Source: JAVBOF01 sp031550915 (lineage in GTDB: Bacteria; Bacillota; Clostridia; Christensenellales; MGBC116941). Taken from it: a stretch of 7,634 nt of DNA. Below are positions 1 through 5,458 of the stretch, in pieces; within the stretch, counting starts at the first letter, position 1; each line of letters opens with the position of its first letter. The translations under genes and the position numbers were made by a program. The stretch lies in NCBI GenBank assembly GCA_031550915.1, contig JAVBOF010000057.1, positions 1-7,634 on the forward strand, written 5' to 3'. A model generated the notes under the pieces. That model saw nothing but the letters and a program-made list of their open reading frames with translations, had not been told where the DNA came from and searched no databases.

Positions 1-36
1 CAAATTCATAAAAAACTCCAAAATATTTTTTGCCGC

Positions 37-50
37 GTAACCGATGTTAC
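37..50. promoter_or_regulatory. Candidate CRP/FNR-family operator (GTAAC-N4-GTTAC)
   Basis: The 14-bp sequence GTAACCGATGTTAC is a perfect inverted repeat with 5-bp arms and a 4-bp spacer. This 5-4-5 geometry is that of FNR-type sites (TTGAT-N4-ATCAA), and the ends also fit the GTA-N8-TAC pattern of the same superfamily. Its centre lies 64 bp upstream of the iron-sulfur protein start. A possible -10 (TAAACT, 73-78) would place transcription near 85 and the palindrome near -41.5, the class II activator position. That promoter assignment is inference, because no clear -35 is present. The regulator is not in the window. Confidence 0.5.
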
Positions 51-107
51 ATAATATTATATCATTTTACGTTAAACTAAAGCCATAAAAACAGGGGGGA
101 CAAAAAA

Positions 108-848
108 ATGATAAGAAATATAGTTGAGATAAACGAAGATAAATGCAATGGATGCGGATTATGCGTAGACGCGTGTCACGAGGGAGCGATAGAGATGATC
201 GACGGCAAGGCCCGTATGACGACGGACAAATATTGCGACGGGCTGGGGGCGTGCTTGCCCGCATGTCCGGCAGGGGCGATAACGATTATCCAGCGTGAAG
301 CGGAAGCTTTTGACGAGCAGGCTGTTAAAGAAAAAGAAGAGAAGAAAAAAGTTGAAAGCAAACATGCAGAGCAACAGCCTCTTGCCTGCGGATGCCCCGG
401 ACATATGTCAAAGAAATTGGAGCGAACGGAAAGTAAGCATGTGGAAGAGAAGAAGACGGAGACTAGCTATGAAAAACAGGAATCCTGCCTTAACCAGTGG
501 CCGGTCCAATTGCGACTGATAAACAGCCGCGCGGATTATCTAAAAGGCGCCGATATCCTTATCGCCGCTGATTGTACGGCATATGCATATGGAAATTTCC
601 ACAAAGACTTCATTGATGGAAGGATATGTATTATAGCTTGTCCAAAACTTGATAACAATGATGATAATAAAGAAAAGCTACAGGAAATTTTGGAAAACAA
701 TGATATCAAAAGTGTAACGGTTGTACGCATGGAGGTTCCTTGTTGCGGAGGTATAATCCATGCGGTAAAGGGTGCAATGCTCGACGCAAAAAAAATAATA
801 CCCTACAGTGAAATCACCATAGGGCTTGATGGAAGTATAGTAAAATAA
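108..848 (+). CDS. Ferredoxin-like 4Fe-4S protein with C-terminal Cys-rich domain
   Basis: This 246-residue protein is probably a cytoplasmic electron-transfer or redox protein. An N-terminal bacterial ferredoxin fold (about 1-62) carries C13-x2-C16-x2-C19-x3-C23 and then C43-x5-C49-x3-C53-P; the second motif has Leu46 where a cysteine would normally sit. A charged Lys/Glu linker (about 64-125) contains a CGCPG motif (C94, C96). The C-terminal domain (about 128-246) has LNQWPVQL, AADCTAYAYGNFH (C156), ACPKLD (C178) and VPCCGG (C212, C213), suggesting further metal or cluster binding. From memory, this architecture recurs in clostridia and other anaerobes as an unnamed '4Fe-4S binding protein', often near Hcp and Crp/Fnr regulators; I cannot verify that here. 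The start is preceded by a run of six G (94-99), 8 nt from ATG. The gene appears monocistronic and converges on the leftward repair operon. The precise electron partner is unknown. Confidence 0.9.
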   Translation: MIRNIVEINEDKCNGCGLCVDACHEGAIEMIDGKARMTTDKYCDGLGACLPACPAGAITIIQREAEAFDEQAVKEKEEKKKVESKHAEQQPLACGCPGHMSKKLERTESKHVEEKKTETSYEKQESCLNQWPVQLRLINSRADYLKGADILIAADCTAYAYGNFHKDFIDGRICIIACPKLDNNDDNKEKLQEILENNDIKSVTVVRMEVPCCGGIIHAVKGAMLDAKKIIPYSEITIGLDGSIVK

Positions 849-868
849 ACTCTGGAAATTAAAATGGA

Positions 869-1012
869 CTACCGTAAATGCCGCTCGATATATTTTTCAA
901 ATACGCTAAGATCGGGCGGCTTTAGTTTATTCCTTTTTACGACAGCATCCAGAGTGGCTTCAAGTTTTTGCTTAGCCAACATTATCTCTTCGACAGCCGA
1001 AATCTTAATCAC
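869..1012 (-). CDS. Candidate small protein, 47 residues, unknown function
   Basis: Starting at GTG 1012, this frame encodes 47 residues beginning (M)IKISAVEEIMLAKQ and ending FEKYIERHLR, with a TAG stop at 869-871. Composition looks like a real soluble helical protein: alternating charged and aliphatic residues, a LKPPDLS turn, no low complexity. It follows the glycosylase by 36 nt on the same strand, so it could be the last gene of that operon. The start is uncertain: GGAG (1014-1017) lies only 1 nt from the GTG, and an internal ATG (980-982, 37 residues) has a weak purine-rich upstream. The frame is also open back to, and in phase with, the glycosylase TAA stop, so it could be a relic of a longer C-terminus. 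I recognise no family. Confidence 0.45.
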   Translation of the reverse strand: MIKISAVEEIMLAKQKLEATLDAVVKRNKLKPPDLSVFEKYIERHLR

Positions 1013-1048
1013 TCTCCAATGTAGGTAATATACCCCGGAAAGTGATTT

Positions 1049-1663
1049 TTAATCGAAGTCCTTATCACCGGATATGCGCCATAGGTAAAGCGAAGCGACC
1101 GAACAATACGGAGAAAAAAGGTACCGGTAAGCATCAAAGTCCTTTGAACTGATGCCATCGAGCTTATATAGCTTTTTCAAGCCATTCTTTAAGGCAAAAT
1201 CGCCAAAGCTGAAAATATTCTTCCTGTTAAGCGAGAAGATCAACAGCATTTCCGCGGTCCATATACCAATACCATTTAGCGCGGACAATACATTAATAAC
1301 CTCCTTGTCATCCATGTCTTTCAGCTTCAGCAGATCGAGAGAGCCGTCGCATACCGCCGAGGCAATGCCCTTTATATACCCGGCTTTGCGAAACGAAAGC
1401 CCGCATTGCTGGATGTCCTCCTGCTTCGCGTTAAAAATTTCCTTTGGATCTAACCCTTGAAACCGCTCGAATAATCGCGCGGATACAGTCTGCGCGGCCT
1501 TCGTGGATATTTGCTGAGCAACTATCGATTTTATAAGCGCGGAGAAAAGATCGGGCTCCGTTTCCCTTTGGATATGGCCGTAGTGACCGATCACTTTCTC
1601 CATACTTGGATCTACAGACTTCAAATATGAGGTTTCGCGTTCGCCATATTCAAAGAATGCCAT
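1049..1663 (-). CDS. alkA: DNA-3-methyladenine glycosylase II (AlkA-type, HhH-GPD)
   Basis: This 204-residue base-excision repair enzyme belongs to the HhH-GPD superfamily and should remove N-alkylated purines such as 3-methyladenine from DNA, leaving an abasic site. Visible features are IVAQQIS (about 47-53) in the first helical half, the helix-hairpin-helix LNGIGIWTAEML (about 129-140), and the FGDFAL segment whose D155 is the expected catalytic aspartate. No cysteine quartet for an Fe-S cluster is present, which argues against endonuclease III or MutY. It lacks the N-terminal beta domain of E. coli AlkA (282 residues), as is common for short Firmicute members. The start has GGAGGG (CCCTCC at 1669-1674 on the + strand) 5 nt upstream. 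It overlaps the end of ogt by 14 nt, implying translational coupling and a shared alkylation-repair role. Confidence 0.9.
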   Translation of the reverse strand: MAFFEYGERETSYLKSVDPSMEKVIGHYGHIQRETEPDLFSALIKSIVAQQISTKAAQTVSARLFERFQGLDPKEIFNAKQEDIQQCGLSFRKAGYIKGIASAVCDGSLDLLKLKDMDDKEVINVLSALNGIGIWTAEMLLIFSLNRKNIFSFGDFALKNGLKKLYKLDGISSKDFDAYRYLFSPYCSVASLYLWRISGDKDFD

Positions 1664-2120
1664 CGATACCCTCCAACATCAGAAGCTGTTTTTTCATATC
1701 AAGGCCGGCCCGGAAGCCAACAAGCTTTCCATTGCTTCCAATTACCCGATGGCAGGGGATAAAGAGTGGTATGGGATTTTTATTGTTTGCCAAACCTACG
1801 GCCCTGTATGCCTTAGGACTGCCAACAACCAAGGCGATATCTTTGTAAGTTGCGGTCTTGCCGAAAGGTATTCTGCATAGAGCGTCATATACCTTTTTCA
1901 TAAAAACAGTACCCTCGGGAGCCAGTGGTAAAGAAAACTCCCGTTGGGCACCCGAAAGATACGCATCCAATTGTCTGTGTGCTTCCTTGATCAAATCTGT
2001 TTCTTTTACAGAATAAGTACAAGAGGGTTCTTCATTCGAAAAATACACGTTGGTAATACTTTTACCGTTATCCGCGATACCGATGCGCCCGATTTTTGTG
2101 TCATAAAAAAATACGTTCAT
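1650..2120 (-). CDS. ogt: Methylated-DNA--protein-cysteine S-methyltransferase
   Basis: This 156-residue suicide repair protein transfers the alkyl group from O6-alkylguanine (and O4-alkylthymine) in DNA to its own cysteine. The diagnostic active-site motif IPCHRVIG is present, with acceptor Cys123 and His124. The helix-turn-helix segment SPKAYRAVGLANNKNP (about 101-116) carries the expected 'arginine finger' (Arg106) and precedes the active site, and GFRAGLDMKKQLLMLE closes the domain as in Ogt/Ada-C. The N-terminal 70 residues form the usual RNase H-like domain. There is no Ada-type metal or AraC domain, so it is a stand-alone Ogt rather than an adaptive-response regulator. AGGAGGG (2126-2132) sits 5 nt before the ATG. 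It lies 27 nt after the dehydrogenase stop and overlaps the glycosylase gene. Confidence 0.95.
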   Translation of the reverse strand: MNVFFYDTKIGRIGIADNGKSITNVYFSNEEPSCTYSVKETDLIKEAHRQLDAYLSGAQREFSLPLAPEGTVFMKKVYDALCRIPFGKTATYKDIALVVGSPKAYRAVGLANNKNPIPLFIPCHRVIGSNGKLVGFRAGLDMKKQLLMLEGIDGIL

Positions 2121-2147
2121 GGTAGCCCTCCTGAAAATAAATAATTA

Positions 2148-3098
2148 TTATAAGTTGAACTGCGCGATCATATCCTTCATAGCTTGTCCGCTGTGTTGAA
2201 GCAGCCGAAGCTCCTCATCCAGCAATGGCGGCGTCATGGATTGAACGATTCCCGTGCCGTTGACTATAAACGGCAGGCTTATACAAACTTCGTCCAAACC
2301 GTATTCACCATGGAGCATGCCAGATACGGTCAGAATATTGTTTTGACTGTTGAAAAGGGATCTGCATATCCTTCTGGCAGAAAGTGAAACCGCGAAAAAC
2401 GTTGAGCCTTTAAGCCCGATTACCTGTGCTCCTGATGTTTTGACGTCATTTTCGATATCTTTGAAAGCTTCATGTGTGGCGCAATCGAATCTTCGTGGGC
2501 AAATATAGTCACAATGGGTCTGCATTGACATGCCGCCTATTGATGTGAGCGACCATGGTATCATAGCCGTGTCGCCATGCTCACCCCAAACATAGGCATG
2601 GATATTTATCGGCGCAAGGTTACAATGCTTGGCCAAAGCCTGACGCAGTCTTGAGGTATCAAGCTGAGTGCCCGAACCGATAACCTGGCGCTCCTCAAGG
2701 CCGAAGCCTTTTGCGGCAACATAGGTTAGGATATCTACCGGATTGCTTACTATAACATAGATGGCATCCGGCGCGTATTTGACGGTTTTGGCCATGACTT
2801 CCTTTGTGATCTCTATATTGTTCTTAGCTAAATCTATGCGTGATTGACCAGGCTGACGAGGCAAGCCTACGGTCAGAATAACGATATCCGAACCCTTTGC
2901 GCAGGAAAAATCACCTGCATATATATCTACCGGTTCACAATATGGCGTTCCCTGAATGATATCCATAGCCTCGCCCTTAGCTTTGTCCATATTAACGTCG
3001 ATAAGGACAATTTCGGCGGCAGTACCATCCACAACAAGGGTGTAAGCAATGGTTGCGCCTACCTTTCCGGCACCGAGAATAGTGATCTTCTTTCCCAT
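2148..3098 (-). CDS. ldh: L-lactate/malate dehydrogenase family enzyme
   Basis: This 316-residue NAD-dependent cytoplasmic enzyme should reduce a 2-oxo acid, probably pyruvate to L-lactate, regenerating NAD in fermentation. The Rossmann motif GAGKVGA (9-15) and Asp34 indicate NAD(H) use. Catalytic residues are Arg87 (GQSR), Asn119 (SNPVDI), Asp147 and Arg150 (GSGTQLDTSR), and His174 (GEHGDT). GSGT.LDT, GEHGD and Thr233 are lactate-type. However, the specificity-loop residue equivalent to LDH Gln102 is Arg81 (GLPRQPGQSR), which is the malate-dehydrogenase residue. Clostridial enzymes annotated as LDH may share this, so substrate is uncertain. The start chosen is the ATG at 3098, with GGAGG 6 nt upstream, directly ahead of the Rossmann fold; an in-frame upstream start at 3161 would overlap the promoter. 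Tandem TAA stops end it. It is the first gene of the repair operon. Confidence 0.9.
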   Translation of the reverse strand: MGKKITILGAGKVGATIAYTLVVDGTAAEIVLIDVNMDKAKGEAMDIIQGTPYCEPVDIYAGDFSCAKGSDIVILTVGLPRQPGQSRIDLAKNNIEITKEVMAKTVKYAPDAIYVIVSNPVDILTYVAAKGFGLEERQVIGSGTQLDTSRLRQALAKHCNLAPINIHAYVWGEHGDTAMIPWSLTSIGGMSMQTHCDYICPRRFDCATHEAFKDIENDVKTSGAQVIGLKGSTFFAVSLSARRICRSLFNSQNNILTVSGMLHGEYGLDEVCISLPFIVNGTGIVQSMTPPLLDEELRLLQHSGQAMKDMIAQFNL

Positions 3099-3161
3099 AA
3101 TAAACCTCCGGTAAAAAAAATATATAGAGAATAATGGCACGGGTTTTCCATTTCTCCCCAC

Positions 3162-3193
3162 ATTATAGTATATCCAAAATATATTCTTTACAA
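3162..3193 (-). promoter_or_regulatory. Promoter for the ldh-ogt-alkA operon
   Basis: On the minus strand a TATACTATAAT block gives a perfect TATAAT (3162-3167) or an overlapping TATACT (3167-3172), with TTGTAA (3188-3193) as the best -35. Spacing is 20 bp to TATAAT and 15 bp to TATACT, neither ideal, so the -35 is uncertain. Transcription would start near 3155 and leave a leader of roughly 55 nt before ATG 3098. I see no riboswitch-like folding in the leader. Confidence 0.5.
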
Positions 3194-3310
3194 TGTCAGC
3201 AAATGGAAAAAGAGACGTTGATAAAATAATAGGTTGAAGGAAATTTTCTCTTAATGGCGGTTAAATCAATGTATCCGCTGTATTAATTTTAAAAATCCAT
3301 TATTTCGTAT

Positions 3311-3339
3311 TTGGCAATATGATACAATATCTCCATAAT
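3311..3339 (+). promoter_or_regulatory. Sigma-A-type promoter for the GNAT-TPM pair
   Basis: TTGGCA (3311-3316) and CATAAT (3334-3339) are separated by exactly 17 bp. Each differs from consensus by one base. Transcription would begin near 3346, giving a very short leader of about 15 nt that contains the GGAG ribosome binding site (3350-3353). This promoter also argues against a translation start at 3319, which would lie inside it. Confidence 0.6.
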
Positions 3340-3360
3340 GCAATATTACGGAGAGTTTTG

Positions 3361-3867
3361 ATGGATTTTCAATTTGATTACTGGAGCAGGAAATATATTT
3401 CTAACCTCGTAGAATATGCAAATAACCCAAACATCGCACGTTATCTCAGGGACGCGTTTCCCAATCCATATACGTACGAAGAAGCTGAAAAATTTATACA
3501 CCAATGCGAAAACGCTGAGATGGATAAGGCCATAATATATGCTATTATTATAGATGGTGCGGCAGTAGGCTCTATAGGCGCTTTTAAAAAAGATGATGTA
3601 TATAAAAAAACAGCGGAAATCGGTTACTGGCTTGCAACAGATTATTGGGGCAGGGGCATTATCACGGATGCTGTTGGAAAATTGGTAAATGAAGTTTTTC
3701 AAAGGCTAGATGTCGTACGTCTGGAAGCAGGGGTTTTTGCTGGAAACAATGCTTCATGCAGGGTGCTCGAAAAAAACGGATTTACATTAGAGGGAGTTCT
3801 TAGGAAAAGTATATTCAAGAACGGTGCCCTATTGGACGGTTTCATGTATTCGTTACTGGTTAAATGA
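3361..3867 (+). CDS. GNAT family N-acetyltransferase (RimJ/RimL type)
   Basis: This 168-residue enzyme should transfer an acetyl group from acetyl-CoA to an amine; the substrate cannot be read from sequence. It resembles the RimJ/RimL (Acetyltransf_3) branch, with NPNIARYLRDAFPNPYT near the N-terminus and EIGYWLATDYWGRGI (about 86-100), which holds the acetyl-CoA pyrophosphate-binding loop in the Q/R-x-x-G-x-G/A position. The V.AGNNASCRVLEKNGF.LEG.LR segment (about 125-148) is the typical family C-terminal half. Members act on ribosomal protein N-termini or on small molecules. The ATG at 3361 is preferred because GGAG lies 7 nt upstream and the family homology begins there; an earlier in-frame ATG at 3319 lies in the promoter. 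The TPM gene follows after 24 nt. Confidence 0.9.
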   Translation: MDFQFDYWSRKYISNLVEYANNPNIARYLRDAFPNPYTYEEAEKFIHQCENAEMDKAIIYAIIIDGAAVGSIGAFKKDDVYKKTAEIGYWLATDYWGRGIITDAVGKLVNEVFQRLDVVRLEAGVFAGNNASCRVLEKNGFTLEGVLRKSIFKNGALLDGFMYSLLVK

Positions 3868-3891
3868 GTTTATTTACAGGGGAAGAAAACA

Positions 3892-4809
3892 ATGATAAGC
3901 AGATTTTTAAAATCCATGATACTATCCTTGGCGATCATCTGTATTATATGCCCGGGAACCGCATTTGCATCCCAGGAGGATGATGTTGTGGGTCGACGGG
4001 TCTCGATAGAATTAAAAGGATCGCCTACAACAAAAGCTGTTGATATGCAGGAAACCCAGGCACCGGTGGAAATACCTGCTAAGGAAGATGATTTTATCAA
4101 TGATTTTGGGATGGTTATTAGCAAAGAAACCGAAGAGCAGATAAAGAGTATCGGTGATGAGATATATAATGATACCGGAGTACAGATCACAGTTTTGACA
4201 ATAGAAAGCCTTCAGGGAGCTGTATTGGAACAATTTACAGCTAACGTTTTTAAGGACTGGAACATTGGCGGAAGCAAGACAGACGGTGTGTTGATATTTA
4301 TATCTAGGGAAGACAGGCTGGCAAGGATCGAGGTTGGCAAGGCCATACAAAGCCAGCTAACAGCCGTAAAATGCGGAAAGATACTGGATGATTATATGCT
4401 GCCCGCGTTTGCACGCGAAGAAAACAACAATGCAGTGATTTCGACCTATGCCGTCGTGACTAATGAAATATGTAAGCTTTATGACTTGGATCCGCTAGAT
4501 TATGGTATAACAGTGGAATCCGTTGGTGAAATTGATGAGGACGAAAAACCCAAAAGCAAGGACATGGACCAAAATCTTGTGTTCCTGATAATAGCTGTTG
4601 TCGCGGTGATTATCATAGGCTTTTTGATACGCGGTGTAGCGAAAACATCCAAAAAACAAAAAAAGTCAGTGTCCCCGCCACCACCAAAACCCGGGAAAGC
4701 GGATCCAGATAATTTTAACGATCCGCGCAACATAGATACTATAAGACAACGCCGGGATAACCATACACATCAGATGCCAGGGCACAGGCAAAAGCCCCGG
4801 GGAAAGTGA
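3892..4809 (+). CDS. TPM-domain protein, exported and membrane-anchored
   Basis: This 305-residue protein has a signal peptide (about 1-26, likely cleaved after AFA), an extracytoplasmic TPM domain (about 65-200; DDFINDFGMVIS at its start, GVLIFISREDRLARIEVGKAI in the core), one transmembrane helix (about 228-248), and a basic, proline-rich cytoplasmic tail (SPPPPKPG, about 261-268, then many Arg, His and Lys). TPM domains (TPM_phosphatase family) occur in photosystem II repair protein TLP18.3 and in bacterial membrane proteins; phosphatase activity is shown for some, but the role here is unknown. Unlike many bacterial TPM proteins it lacks a Gly/Ser-rich C-terminal end. AGGGGA (3878-3883) lies 8 nt before ATG. 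It is probably cotranscribed with the acetyltransferase. Confidence 0.88.
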   Translation: MISRFLKSMILSLAIICIICPGTAFASQEDDVVGRRVSIELKGSPTTKAVDMQETQAPVEIPAKEDDFINDFGMVISKETEEQIKSIGDEIYNDTGVQITVLTIESLQGAVLEQFTANVFKDWNIGGSKTDGVLIFISREDRLARIEVGKAIQSQLTAVKCGKILDDYMLPAFAREENNNAVISTYAVVTNEICKLYDLDPLDYGITVESVGEIDEDEKPKSKDMDQNLVFLIIAVVAVIIIGFLIRGVAKTSKKQKKSVSPPPPKPGKADPDNFNDPRNIDTIRQRRDNHTHQMPGHRQKPRGK

Positions 4810-4814
4810 ACATC

Positions 4815-4830
4815 AATTGTGTAAACAATT
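4815..4830. repeat. Perfect inverted repeat between convergent genes
   Basis: AATTGT-GTAA-ACAATT is a perfect 6-bp-arm palindrome lying between the TPM stop and the convergent DUF3267 stop, and it includes part of the latter's TAA. It could fold as a short hairpin in either transcript, but it is AT-rich and has no strong U tract, so a bidirectional terminator is only a weak possibility. Confidence 0.3.
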
Positions 4831-5458
4831 ATTTCCGAACTGAAGATTTTGGATAATAATATGTATGGAATCCAGAGCATTGAACCAGATTACCGGCAGG
4901 CACCTGCTTTATGGTATTATAAACGTTCAGATAATCTCCACAGCCAAACATTAGGTTTATTGTGCCAAATATAAACAAGGATATATTTAAGTCTCCGGAA
5001 CGTATGCCGAAAAAAGCAAAAATAAGCAATGGCAACAATCCCAACAACAGGTTTGGAAAAAGTGAGATAACTATAAAACGTAATTTGGATATGGGCTCCA
5101 GATCAATAACGAAGGCTGCAAGATATTTGACCGAATAATAAAAATAGACGGTTGAACCCCATGGAAACAGTATCGCGTGAAGCAATTCGTGCACAGGCAT
5201 AGAAATGGCGGTAAGTATAAGCGCAAGGATTACCGCTAATAAGGATATCTTCCCCAATCCGCCTTGTATTATTAGTTTTAGGCAAACAGCAGTGATAGAC
5301 AGGATAATTGGCGGTAAAATAAATTTGGTAGACTGCTTCGCCATTTCATAAAAATCCCCTGGCTCATCATACTGTCTGGCATTATTCGGCATATCTGCCT
5401 CCGGAAGATCTTCAAAGCCTCTAAATTTGCCTTTCCAACGCGCTTTCATCTGTTTCAT
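4829..5458 (-). CDS. DUF3267-type membrane zincin (putative metalloprotease)
   Basis: This 209-residue integral membrane protein resembles the DUF3267 putative zincin peptidase family. After a soluble N-terminus (about 1-45), hydrophobic segments lie at about 46-65, 71-88, 126-150 and 157-172. The zinc motif HELLH (H90, E91, H94) sits at the end of the second one, and GDYLNVYNTIKQVP (about 174-187) offers Asp175 as a plausible third ligand. Protease activity and substrate are inference. The ATG at 5456-5458 overlaps the diguanylate cyclase stop as ATGA. A GAGGG motif directly abuts this ATG, but is 9 nt before an in-frame ATG at codon 4 (5449), so that second start may be the one used. The pair is probably translationally coupled. 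Confidence 0.8.
   Translation of the reverse strand: MKQMKARWKGKFRGFEDLPEADMPNNARQYDEPGDFYEMAKQSTKFILPPIILSITAVCLKLIIQGGLGKISLLAVILALILTAISMPVHELLHAILFPWGSTVYFYYSVKYLAAFVIDLEPISKLRFIVISLFPNLLLGLLPLLIFAFFGIRSGDLNISLFIFGTINLMFGCGDYLNVYNTIKQVPAGNLVQCSGFHTYYYPKSSVRK

Noticed and set aside
1152..1460. Long open frame on the + strand opposite the glycosylase
   Set aside because: It is antisense to a gene with clear HhH-GPD motifs, has serine/phenylalanine-rich composition typical of a shadow frame, and lacks a ribosome binding site.
3099..3161. N-terminal extension of the dehydrogenase starting at 3161
   Set aside because: The extra 21 residues precede the Rossmann fold, abut the likely -10 box and have no ribosome binding site, while ATG 3098 has GGAGG at 6 nt.
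3319..3360. Earlier ATG for the acetyltransferase at 3319
   Set aside because: It lies within the predicted promoter and lacks a Shine-Dalgarno; ATG 3361 has GGAG 7 nt upstream.
3099..3360. Possible RNA gene or riboswitch in the longest spacer
   Set aside because: Only the two divergent promoters are visible; I see no stable stems, conserved aptamer motif or terminator there.
4783..4803. GC-rich hairpin at the 3' end of the TPM gene as a terminator
   Set aside because: The stem contains a mismatch, is inside the coding region and is not followed by a T run.
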